Source: Polychytrium aggregatum (lineage: Eukaryota; Chytridiomycota; Chytridiomycetes; Polychytriales). From it: a stretch of 64,000 nt of DNA. The stretch spans positions 62,001 through 126,000 of the forward strand of contig NW_026516234.1 in assembly GCF_025602895.1 (NCBI RefSeq). The letters run 5' to 3'. Positions within the stretch are counted from its first letter, which is position 1; every line of letters starts with the position of its first letter. The notes below the pieces were generated by a model. The model was not told where the DNA came from and searched no databases. It saw only the letters and a list, made by a program, of their open reading frames with translations. Position numbers and translations under genes: made by a program. Shown piece after piece: positions 10,020-18,341 of the stretch.

Positions 10020-10805
10020 TACAGTCAATCCAATGAAAAACGGGACACCAGTGATTTTGAGCATTGGCGAGTGTTGTCACTCAACACATCGTGTGCTGGC
10101 CATGACCATTCTGTGTTTTGAATCAAGGACGCCATGTATTCGATGGAGACATGCTGGACAAACAGCTGTACTTCAGCCTGACCCGGCGACGGCGATTCAA
10201 GCGACTCGATCTCCACAGCAAGCGACAGCGCACCGTCCACGAGATGTGCAAGCAAGTCATCGACCAGGCACCACCGGAGACCGAAGTGGTGATTGCCTTT
10301 GGGAATGCATCCTGGAAACAGGGGAAGGGATATGCTTCCAGTCCCAGGAGACTCAGGTTTGCCAAGTACTTTGAGCAGTTCCACCACCACCAGAGAGGCC
10401 CACCAGACCGATCCATCTCCAAGATCCATGTGTGCTCTGTGAACGGGTTCAACACATCCCAGGTGTGCTCACATTGTCGGGAATTCAAGCGACTCGAGTC
10501 ACCCGAGCATCTTGATATCGAGAAACCACACTTTGTCCGGAGCTGTGCAAGCTGTCATACGCTGTGGGATCGAGACATCAATGCAGCCAGGAACATGATC
10601 TCGGTATGCCAGTCGATCATCGCCACAGGAGATCGACCGGGTGTATTCAAGACTGTGCTTCCCAAACCAACCAAAACCACTCGATTGCCAACCAGGACGG
10701 GAAACAATCTCATGGCTTGCTCACTGGGCCTACCGTCAGTCAGCGGGCTTTAGACATCTGAAGCCAGAAAGGGAAAGTGTCCCGTTTATTTCTGGATAGA
10801 CTGTA
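10020..10805 (+). mobile_element. Fanzor-bearing TIR element, internally deleted
   Basis: The element is bounded by TA dinucleotides (10020-10021 and 10804-10805). Left end TACAGTCAATCCA, then AAAACGGGACAC; the right end, read on the other strand, is TACAGTCTATCCAG then AAACGGGACAC, giving imperfect inverted repeats of about 28 bp. TA duplication and CAGT-type ends are what Tc1/mariner-type transposons show, and Fanzor1 proteins are known passengers of such elements. The interior holds the C-terminal third of a Fanzor (10106-10753) and about 85 bp of 5' sequence ending GTGCTGGCCATGACCATTC, which is shared with the two miniature copies at 13560 and 44416. In those copies the ATG of this motif opens the reading frame, so it probably marks the original start codon. 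No transposase is present; the element must depend on one elsewhere. Confidence 0.85.
10106..10753 (+). pseudogene. Truncated Fanzor (eukaryotic TnpB-like RNA-guided endonuclease), C-terminal part
   Basis: An open frame runs from 10106 to the TAG at 10751-10753. It has no ATG before the conserved region, so it is a remnant. Counting residue 1 at 10118: residues 20-48 are a basic helix, EVVIAFGNASW lies at about 55-65, and VNGFNTSQVCSHC at 108-120 is the RuvC-II region followed by the first zinc-ribbon pair (C117, C120). The second pair is C143/C146 in SCASCH, and RuvC-III is WDRDINAARNM at 150-160 with D153 as the expected catalytic acid. The position that is Glu in bacterial TnpB RuvC-II (VDEF) is Gly here. 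Published work on Fanzors reports such a loss with a compensating glutamate elsewhere, so this fits Fanzor rather than bacterial TnpB. The RuvC-I aspartate and all nucleic-acid-binding lobes are missing, so this copy cannot cut DNA. Confidence 0.85.
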
Positions 10806-11012
10806 TTCAAGGTGTGGCGAACGATTACTTCAGTGCCACAGATTCCCAATCGCACAAATAGGGTAGTCGAAAACAATCCAACGGAGGGAATGCGCATTCA
10901 TGGTGCAGACGGATGGACATTTCCCTGGAGTTTGCTCTTACACATGAGGTGATTTGACGGCGCATGGGCGACTGATCCGCAGTCGACCATACCTTTGGAA
11001 TATGAGATGCAG

Positions 11013-11056
11013 TCACCAGCACCAGCACCAGCACCAGCACCAGCACCAGCACCAGT
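11013..11056. repeat. (CACCAG)n hexamer repeat
   Basis: About seven consecutive CACCAG units, 3' of the LtrA-like gene. A 13-bp unit (GAGATTGTACAGA type) repeats three times just downstream at about 11066-11098. Confidence 0.85.
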
Positions 11057-11141
11057 ATCAGCACAGAGATTGTACAGAGATTGTACAGAGATTGTGCAGA
11101 TGGGTCAGTACTGCACCAAGGACAAATGACATACGCAGAGC

Positions 11142-11212
11142 ACGACCAGCATGACCAGCATGACCAGCATGACCAGCATGACCAGCATGACCAGCATGAC
11201 CAGCATGACCAG
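11142..11212. repeat. (TGACCAGCA)n 9-bp repeat
   Basis: Seven to eight perfect copies of a 9-bp unit, immediately 3' to the stop codon of the LtrA-like gene (11219-11221). Read on the minus strand it gives Trp-Ser-Cys or similar low-complexity peptides, so an ORF through it is not real. The LtrA terminal codons GAGGAGTAAGT contain a perfect GTAAGT donor, so an alternative splice into this repeat cannot be excluded. Confidence 0.85.
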
Positions 11213-11218
11213 TAAAAC

Positions 11219-13384
11219 TTACTCCTCAAACAGGGCCAGCGACATCAGGAGGCCAACAATCGTGCCCATCAGCGCCAGCATCGACAGACTCTCGCCCCAA
11301 ACCGCCAGGACGACCATGGCAACGGCCACTACAGTGCGCATGACGAACCGAATGGTGTCGGACACACGCCGGTCGTGGCACGGATAGAGCTCGTGGGCCA
11401 GCGACATCAGAGTGAGACTGATGATCGCGATGCTGCACCCAGCAGCGAGGATCCAACGATGTGCAGCGGTCACGGCGGGAGCCGGCAGGTCCGCATTCAC
11501 AGCGTTGGCATGCTCAGTGACGACGTAACCCATGGCCGAGCCAACCGCAATGAGGGAGGAGTGGAGCGGAATGTGCAGCAAGTACCATGTCCATCCGGCA
11601 ATGGCCTTCCGGCGAGCCGCATGCACGTAGTAGTTGCTGCTGTCGATCGCAAAGTAGATCCAGTGGAAGAAGATGGCGATGAGCACTCCAAAGATCGTGG
11701 CCAAAAACGACGTCGAGATATGAGGCGAAGGCGAGTCCCAAAGGAACCCGACGACGATCTCGCCGATGACGATCAGAGTCAGGGCACCGTATCGTTCGGT
11801 GTTGTGCTCGATGTTGATGGCGAGCCTGTGGCTGATTTTTAGATACCGTCTGGAATGGCGATGGATGCGTTAGCTGACAACACGGCCCATGAATTCGAAT
11901 GTATCCATGTGTCCGGCGATCGAGCAGGTTTCCACAGTCCTAATCGAGGCCAAGAGTCTTGGCTGCGAGAATTGGTGCTCCTGATGGGTGGATGGACATG
12001 TGCTGGAATGATGCGACGGACTTACCGAGTGGCCAGCGCGCACATACTTGGAAGAAACAGGTCGCAAAGTGACGATATCCACCACAGCGGCGTGCGATAG
12101 GCAGCAGGAAGAAACACCGATGCCAGCCAGGGAATGGTGGAAAAATAGTGTCCGAGCTGGTAGGGAAAGACATCCTTCCAGAACTGATTTGCACGGAGCC
12201 GAGCCGGCAAAGAGGGCGAGTAAACCGTGTCAAGTCGAGGCTGTCGCAGCCGCCTGCATCGACGCTTGTAGCGGCCACTGCAGCCAGTCGCCGCAGCACA
12301 CACCGGCTTACCTGTCGAGAGTGATGGTTGCCCATGATCACAAAGACAAAGTTGAGGACCCGGAGAATGATGAACAATATGATGAAGATATTGGCGGTGG
12401 AGCTGTCGCCTTGGTCAAAGATGTGGACAATGTTGATTCCCATTGCCGAGACGAGCACGGTCATGGCCCAGGTGAAGAGACGGTGGACGAAGCCATCGGC
12501 TCCGTAGCGGTTGACGTTCATGTGGATCATGGACCAGGAGCTAGTCAGAAAGTGTGTGCGCACGGTTGGGTGTCAGGGAGGGGGCAAAGTGGATGTGAGC
12601 CGGCTTGGACGAGGAAACCGAGTTTGAGCGATATCGGCATGACGGCTGGCGAAAGCGTACTTCCAGACAACAAGGAATGCCAGCATGTAGCTGTTGACAG
12701 CGATGCCATCGACATTGTCGTGCTTGAAGAGATAGCCTGGGTCGCAGAGGGGACGGATTGCCGACGTGCAGGACGCTGTCAATTGGTGGTGCGGCGAGCC
12801 GTGAACGGCGGATTGTTGCTGATGCATTTTGGGCAATCGCCATCGGGCGACCCAGCCACATACCAAGCCGGTCAAAGGCAGCAACATAGACCAGGTCGAG
12901 GAACAGCTGATATTCAAAGGGTCAATTATCAGTGGTGCGAGCCAGGCGCTGGCTAGTCGTTCGGTTGGATGCTTCTTTGTGGCTGCTCCACTCGTTGCCC
13001 ACCCTCGCTCGGTACGAAAGCTGCTCATTGACGGCCACCCACCTCGTCCCAGGTGACCTTGCGAAGCGATTTTTCCCGGTAGAGGACGCCATCGATAAAG
13101 TACTGGCGAGGGCGGATGGCGGGAAACAAGCTGTGGAGATGCTCGTCGACTTCAGGCAGGAATTTGATTTGCCCTCGCTGGCCAAACTCGGTGAAGGTGT
13201 GGTGGTGCTCGACGGCGACCGCCTCGAGATGGTGCAGATTTCCGCGGCGATCTGTCTCGGTCACGACTGCGGTGACATTGGTGCTCGAGTCCTTGGAGCT
13301 GAAGGGCTCCTCGGAGAAGGGCTCCTCGGAGTAGATCTCCTCGGGATCGTTGCCGATGTAGATGCCTCCTCCTTCGGTGTCCAT
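11219..13384 (-). CDS. Low-temperature-requirement A (LtrA) family membrane protein
   Basis: Six exons join in phase: 13043-13384, 12864-12906, 12661-12736, 12312-12540, 12026-12183 and 11219-11831 (1461 nt, 486 aa from Met at 13384). The 43-nt second exon encodes LFLDLVYVAAFDRL, the family's signature first membrane helix. Later landmarks are YLFKHDNVDG, MNVNRYGADGFVHRLF, NHHSRQ, HRLAINIEHNTERYG followed by LTLIVIGEIVVGF (the conserved ERYG...GE block), and HWIYFAIDSSNYYVHAARR. LtrA proteins have about ten helices and an unclear molecular role. The N-terminal region is proline-rich and acidic. The open frame continues upstream to 13609 into the terminal repeat of a miniature transposon, which would add 75 residues; Met13384 is used because it is the first not supplied by the transposon or lying in its flank. 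Confidence 0.85.
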
Positions 13385-13559
13385 CGGCCGGGGATGCAGG
13401 CGAGACGACGGGGGCAGATGGGGCGAAAGCCGAGGGCGGTCGGCTGGCGGTGGTTCAGCCACTTGTTTGGGTGGCACAGGCAGCCCCAGCAAGGGCGGCG
13501 GTTGCACATGTGGCACAGGTTGGGGTGGCTGGGCTCTGATTCCAGATCGACGGTGGTGA

Positions 13560-13871
13560 TACACTTTATTCAGAAAAAAACGGGACAATATAGCCGTTTC
13601 CATGAACATGTAGTATGTGATGTGCTTGCGTCAAGCAAAGCCACAAGAAATAAAACAGATCACTTTGGCAGCCTCCGAGTGAAAACCACCGGTCGCTCTC
13701 CGATCTCCACAATCGACTTGCACACTGCGATCATGTTGCGCGCCGCATTGACGTCGCGATTCCACACCGTCTGGCGAATGGTCATGGCCAGCGCGCGATG
13801 ATATTGGGTAGCAAAATATTCGATGAATGGTCAAAAACCCGGGTGTCCCGTTTTTTATTGGATTGCCTGTA
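13560..13871 (-). mobile_element. Miniature Fanzor-derived TIR element, copy 1
   Basis: 312 bp between TA dinucleotides. On the minus strand it begins TTACAGGCAATCCAAT then AAAAAACGGGACACC (matching the left end of the 10020 element) and ends with CGGG..TTCTGAATAAAGTGTA (matching its right end). Inside are about 85 bp of 5' sequence up to ATGACCATTC, a 41-codon Fanzor C-terminus (13660-13785) and about 100 bp of 3' noncoding DNA with a perfect 6-bp hairpin (13623-13637). It is about 97% identical to the copy at 44416. It sits directly in the 5' end of the LtrA-like reading frame. Confidence 0.88.
13660..13785 (-). pseudogene. Fanzor start codon fused to RuvC-III tail (41 codons)
   Basis: The frame reads MTIRQTVWNRDVNAARNM and ends TRRLPK then TGA. 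WNRDVNAARNM aligns with the RuvC-III motif WDRDINAARNM of the longer Fanzor fragment at 10565, and the following VCKSIVEIGERPVVF aligns with VCQSIIATGDRPGVF. The start ATGACCATTC is shared with the 5' end of the longer element, so the frame is the two ends of one gene joined by an internal deletion. No catalytic protein can result; retention may be because the region also encodes the 5' part of the guide RNA, which in known Fanzor systems overlaps the 3' end of the gene. Confidence 0.8.
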
Positions 13872-14184
13872 ACAGCGACGGTGAGAGCATCTGCTCAGGA
13901 TGACTGGCAAGTCTGGGTCAGCATCCGTAACAGCAACCAATCAACTCCTGTTCCCGAATTACCGACAACGGCGTCATTTGGCGGACGATACATTCATAGA
14001 AGCCATGAATAACGTTTACGATACAACATAGAATACACGAATGGAGTATGAGGCGGATACAGAACGGAGCGAATACCCAGCAACCCAAACGCACAGTGAA
14101 GCATTTTGGAAATATTTAGTCGCCACATTCCACTCGCATGAGGCGCGGGCCCAGCCATCCGTCCGTGCATCAGAGTGCTCTTGC

Positions 14185-15668
14185 TTAGAACTTCTTGAGA
14201 TGGTTCAGAGGAACATAGCCTCGCTGCCCCGTCTCGCACTCGGCCAGACCCCACTGGTCCGGCAGCTCTTGAAGCACCACCAGTCGCTGATGCATCACAA
14301 TGGAAAGCTCGTCGGGCTGCTCGGCGGGTCGCGTGCAGATGACCTCGCGAAAATCGAGCCTGGGGAGGTAAATCAGCGACTGCGGTCTGGGTGTTGGGGT
14401 GGCGGCGGAGGTGAGGGAGGGCGAGCGGCCGACGGTCAAAGTCGATGTCGCTGGCGATGATGGCACCGCAGCGTACGGCGGTGGGGCGTCGATGGGATGG
14501 GGCTGTGAAGTGGTGATTGCTCCCGAGGCAACCGGGGCCGGGAAGCTGGTTGATGAAGCTGTCTTCCCTGGCGCACTGCGATCGGATGTCCCGACCCGAG
14601 AGGTGCCCTGAGCCGAGGATGGAATGTCAGAGTGGCGGAAGGCGGCCTGGCGCTTCTCTGAATCCCGAGCCAGGTTTGCTTCGTGTTGCGGAGCATCAAC
14701 GACAATCCGGTCGACTTCAGCCGGGGTAACGATGTCGGCTTGGTACGCCTGAGCAGGCTTTCGATTGTTCCTGAAGCAAACAACAATCAAGCCGACGAGG
14801 AGGATGCTGCCACCCACGATCGAGGCCGCCACAACGATGGTGTTCATGTTTGAAGTATCGGATGCGACATTACCGGGGCTGGCAGGCAGGGCAACAGCCG
14901 GGGTCGGCTATCGATCGATTTGTCAGGAATGTAACCAGTCAGTCAAGAGCCAGAATGAAACCGTTGCGGTCGATGCGCCTCAGAACTTACCACCGATCGA
15001 GTTTGGGTATCCGTGGTAGCGATGGGGAAGTGAGGCGAGGGAGGGGCAAATGGAGCTGGTGGCGGCGAAGGAGGGGGAGGCGGAAGGGGCGACTGCTGTG
15101 GTGGTAATGAAGATGTGGGGGGAAGGACTGGCGGTGATGCAGGAGGAGGTGGTGATGCAAGGGGGGGTGGTGGTGATGCAGGGGGGGGGACCGAGGTGGT
15201 GGTGGTAGTGGTGGCAGTAGTAGTAGTAGTAGTAGTGGTGGTGGTGGTGGTGGTGGCCGTAGGCGGGCGAGGAGCAGGGGCAGCGGGGTCGACCGAGAAG
15301 AAGGGGCTGGCCTTGAAGTAGCCCTTTCCGTTGCTGGCCAAGATGTAGGTGTCGCCCTGAGAAGCGCTGGGGGTGAGCGAGCTCGGGATGGTGTAGGCGA
15401 GCTGGCCGGCGCTGGGGGAAGCAGTGCCGATGTACTGGTTGGCCTGCTGGCCGTTGACGGTACGGGTCAGGGTGAAGGTGAGGGTGTCGCCGAGGCTCAG
15501 GGCAGGGCCGGAGGCGGGAGAAGCACCGACGGTCCAGGCGATGTTAATCTGCGAGCCGGCGGCAGGATGATCGCCCTGGCTGGGGCTGGTGAAGGCGATG
15601 GACTCGGCGAGGGCGACGAGGGAGCCCGAGAGGACAAGCAGGGCAGTCGAGAGCGAGATGAACTTCAT
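14185..15668 (-). CDS. Secreted Kre9-like domain, Thr/Pro stalk, TM helix and cytoplasmic SH3 domain
   Basis: Two exons in phase, 14991-15668 and 14185-14907 (466 aa; GTAAGT donor). Residues 1-20 (MKFISLSTALLVLSGSLVAL) are a signal peptide. Residues 22-125 match the Ser/Thr-rich GPI-anchored/Kre9-Knh1 N-terminal Ig-like family (FTSPSQGDHPAAGSQINIAW near its start). A long run of Thr then Pro/Ser follows (about 130-215), typical of an O-glycosylated stalk. Exon 2 encodes a hydrophobic helix (VVAASIVGGSILLVGLIVVC), a proline-rich juxtamembrane region, and a C-terminal SH3-like domain with DELSIVMHQRLVVLQELPDQW and GYVPLNHLKKF. This plan suggests a cell-wall sensor that links the outside to proline-rich partners inside, by analogy to other fungal wall sensors. 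The function is inferred from architecture. Confidence 0.8.
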
Positions 15669-15750
15669 TGTGATGGTTAGAGGAAGGTCAGAAGCGATGT
15701 GGGCTCTGAGAGACTGACTAGAGATACTGGAGCTGGGACATTTGTGGGCC

Positions 15751-15760
15751 TATTTATCCG
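15751..15760 (-). promoter_or_regulatory. TATA-like box of the Kre9/SH3 gene
   Basis: On the minus strand the sequence reads GGATAAATAG, 83-92 bases upstream of the ATG at 15668. Position and composition fit a TATA element. Confidence 0.4.
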
Positions 15761-15793
15761 AATCGGTGCCGAGAAAGTCGGAGTGTTGACCAT

Positions 15794-16084
15794 TCAGAAA
15801 TAGAAACCATCACAAACCAAATGATCAGTTACTGCAAAATGCTCCATGACAACAACCTTGAAGAATGGGTTTCTCCAAATGCGTCCTCCTGAAACCTCTG
15901 TGTGTGTCACTACTTTGAGAGAAACACAAGGCTCTTTGGTTCCGACTGAAGAGGCGACCGCCGTTTTTGAAGCTGGCTCTGAGTAAGTCCTCCGGCTTTT
16001 ATTGGATGCACGAAAATACAAGACTAGTGTCCATAATTTCCCTTGCTTCAACAGGGTCGGATCTTTCTCAAAATGCCTTCCCAT
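15794..16084 (-). CDS. Unrecognised 96-aa open frame
   Basis: An ATG-to-TGA frame of 96 codons in a stretch that is less GC-rich than the surroundings. The product is moderately basic, has no signal peptide or membrane helix, and matches no family I know. Its codon use differs from neighbouring genes, and it lies between two minus-strand genes next to an imperfect palindrome at 16151-16200. It could be a decayed transposon fragment or chance. No intron signals improve it. Confidence 0.2.
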   Translation of the reverse strand: MGRHFEKDPTLLKQGKLWTLVLYFRASNKSRRTYSEPASKTAVASSVGTKEPCVSLKVVTHTEVSGGRIWRNPFFKVVVMEHFAVTDHLVCDGFYF

Positions 16085-16150
16085 TGGATCTGGTCAAATC
16101 CGGTTTGGGTGCCACCCTCTTCAAAGGATTAGTCCGTGTGGACTGTCCTG

Positions 16151-16200
16151 CTAACAAAGTAGTGCCAGCCATACTGCGCGCTGGACAGCACTTTGTTGGA
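16151..16200. repeat. Imperfect inverted repeat
   Basis: Arms AACAAAGT...CCAGC (left) and GCTGG...ACTTTGTT (right) can form a stem-loop about 45-50 bases long with internal mismatches. It lies in the 3' flank of the P450 gene. It may be a transcription-end structure or the end of a decayed element. Confidence 0.5.
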
Positions 16201-16473
16201 GGCTGGGTGTTTCATCCCAATATGTCAGCGCAATCGACCCTTGCACCCGGGCTGGTGCGCGGGAGCAAAGGAGCGTCGACGACGCAACGCACAAACATGA
16301 AACCAAGGGTGGGGGATATGCGGGCCACAGTTCGCGATGCTGAGGCGAAATGCATCTCGAAATCATCACTCACAAGCCCACACAGTCGATCGCTGGACAA
16401 TTTTGTGGCCATCAGAGTGTATTCAAGCTCATATGAGGATTATGAATTGGCCGAAGCTGCTGTGCGCACTGGC

Positions 16474-18033
16474 TCAGAGCACACGGAGCTGGAAGGGAAT
16501 ATCATGCTGCGGCGGCAGGATGGCATAGTCAGGACGGGTGTCGAATTCGGGCACGGGCTGCAGCAGCTCAAAGTCGGCATGGAGCAGCGACTGGATGACA
16601 AAGTGCTGGATCTCGCGGCGGGCAAAGACTCGGCCAGGGCACATGGACGGGCCGCCACCAAAGGGAGTGAGGTTGTTGCGCACGGGACGGCCGTCTTTGA
16701 CAAACTTGGTGTCGGAGGAGGCTAGGAAGCGACTGGGATCGAAATTCTTGGGGTTGGGATAGACCTCGGCGTCTCTGTGGGTTGCATAGGGCACACAGGC
16801 AATGGTGTCGCCCTTGCGGATGCGGAACTGCTGCTGAGTCGACTTGATGGTCAGGATCTGGTCTTTGGCAGCGATGCGGTTGAAGAGGCCGATCGCAGTG
16901 AGCCGCAGGGACTCGGAGATGCATGCCATGAGAATGGGGTAGTCCGACTGCGACTCCTCGGTGGCTTTGGCGTCGTCTGCGCTGGCCGAGGACTCTGTGG
17001 AATCGGAGCCGTTCTGGGACTGCTTCAGCTGGACGGCGGCAATCTCGGCCTTGACGGCGGCGTGCCATTCGGGGTTGCTGACGATCAGCGCCAGGGTCCA
17101 CGAAGCAGCGAGCAGGGTATTCGAAGCAGCGGCCCACAGCAGCGAAAACTGCAGTTGGTCATGCTGGATGGTTGAGAGCGAGCGGGAAAAGGTCTCGTGG
17201 CGAGCTTTGGCAATCTGGCTGATGTTGGTGTTGTCTTCCGAGTCATAGGCCTTCCTGAGGTCGCTGGCGAGTTGGTGCTGCAGCCGACGCAGATGCTGGA
17301 CAAAGATCTCGGGCCCGCCAAACATCAGAGCAGCAAAGTTGCGGTCAAACTCTGCAAATCCGTCGTAAAGGATGGTGGGGTCGACGGCTTCACCAAAGAT
17401 GGCCCGGGTGGTGGCATGGAAGAAGATTTTGCGGCAGAACTCAAAGAAGCCGGGCAGCTGCGTCCACTGCGCATCCGGACCTGTTGCTCGAGGCAGGTCC
17501 TGGAGAACGGCCTGCAGCTTGGCCTTGAGCTGGTCGGTGAAGGACACCATCATCTGGTCGAGTGCAGCGCCGTGGAGCAACTTTTTGTACTGGATGTGGA
17601 CATCGTCGTGGATGTGGGTCAGGGCGTGCGGCGGGGTCAGGAAGGCCTTGTCGTTAATTTCTTCGACAACGTCGCGGAAGCGCAAGTCGGTGGTGTTCTT
17701 GGTGATGGTCGGATGGGTGAATGGGTCCAGCACAAAGGTCATTCGGCGACCGGCAACAAAGAGCGTGAAGCATTCGCCGTGGGTCTTGCGGAGGGTCTGG
17801 AGCAGCTCGGGTCCGAGGGTGCTGAAGGTCAAGGCGGCGCCCATGAATGGCATCCAGCCAGAGACCAGCGGGGGTTCGTCGTGGAAGCGAAGGTACTGGC
17901 GATAGACGAGGCGGCCACCAAAATAGGCAGCAGCGACCAGCGAGGAGGTGCCAGCGATCGACAGCAGAGATTGCTGCGAGAGCGCCGAGGAGAGTTGCTT
18001 CCAGTCGAGCAGCGATGAGGTGTCGACAAGCAT
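16474..18033 (-). CDS. Cytochrome P450, CYP7/CYP8-like
   Basis: Single exon, 519 aa from Met at 18033. An N-terminal helix (LLSIAGTSSLVAAAYFGG)anchors it to the ER membrane. The haem-binding motif is FGGGPSMCPGR with Cys465 as the thiolate ligand. ESLR is the K-helix ExxR, and DPSRFL follows the PERF-type region. In the I helix the usual acid-Thr pair is replaced: LLWAAASNTLLAASW. This Asn-Thr pattern is known in CYP7, CYP8 and CYP39 (bile-acid and prostacyclin enzymes), and overall spacing fits that clan. The reaction would be oxidation of a sterol or lipid. Unusually for this genome there is no intron. The frame stays open 108 codons upstream of the Met, but those codons are low complexity and overlap the divergent promoter. 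Confidence 0.85.
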   Translation of the reverse strand: MLVDTSSLLDWKQLSSALSQQSLLSIAGTSSLVAAAYFGGRLVYRQYLRFHDEPPLVSGWMPFMGAALTFSTLGPELLQTLRKTHGECFTLFVAGRRMTFVLDPFTHPTITKNTTDLRFRDVVEEINDKAFLTPPHALTHIHDDVHIQYKKLLHGAALDQMMVSFTDQLKAKLQAVLQDLPRATGPDAQWTQLPGFFEFCRKIFFHATTRAIFGEAVDPTILYDGFAEFDRNFAALMFGGPEIFVQHLRRLQHQLASDLRKAYDSEDNTNISQIAKARHETFSRSLSTIQHDQLQFSLLWAAASNTLLAASWTLALIVSNPEWHAAVKAEIAAVQLKQSQNGSDSTESSASADDAKATEESQSDYPILMACISESLRLTAIGLFNRIAAKDQILTIKSTQQQFRIRKGDTIACVPYATHRDAEVYPNPKNFDPSRFLASSDTKFVKDGRPVRNNLTPFGGGPSMCPGRVFARREIQHFVIQSLLHADFELLQPVPEFDTRPDYAILPPQHDIPFQLRVL

Positions 18034-18341
18034 GTTGGAGGTTGGACCGGGTTGAGTTGGCGGGGAGTGCGGCGACACTCGCAAATATATCCAAAAACCT
18101 GTCTCGGTGGCGAGGCAACGGACCAGGATATCGACGGCAAATTGCTGGGTGGCTGAGCTCTGGGAAGCAAGGGGACGGCGGCAAAACGGCAAAACGGAGG
18201 GCAGATCGATCATGGCGCGGCGGGCATTGGCGATGGATCGGGTTGGCTGGCTGGTCGGGTTGTTCATTCCGATCGCATCGCCATCTGCCTCGCTGCACAC
18301 CACCACCACCACCACCACCGGCCCATCCATCCGCTCTCGAC

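Noticed and set aside
10106-10753. Bacterial contamination or a bacterial IS607/IS605 TnpB
   Set aside because: The fragment lies between intron-containing fungal genes, has mariner-like inverted repeats with TA flanks, lacks a serine or tyrosine transposase, and shows the Fanzor-type loss of the RuvC-II glutamate.
11142-11212. CRISPR array
   Set aside because: The 9-bp units are contiguous with no spacers. The same holds for the other tandem arrays (3569, 9009, 19844, 44311, 55713).
10825-11229. 134-codon frame rich in WSC and LV repeats
   Set aside because: It is only the translation of the 9-bp and 6-bp tandem repeats downstream of the LtrA gene.
17197-18018. 273-codon plus-strand frame opposite the P450
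   Set aside because: It is the antisense shadow of the P450 gene in GC-rich DNA and has no domain.
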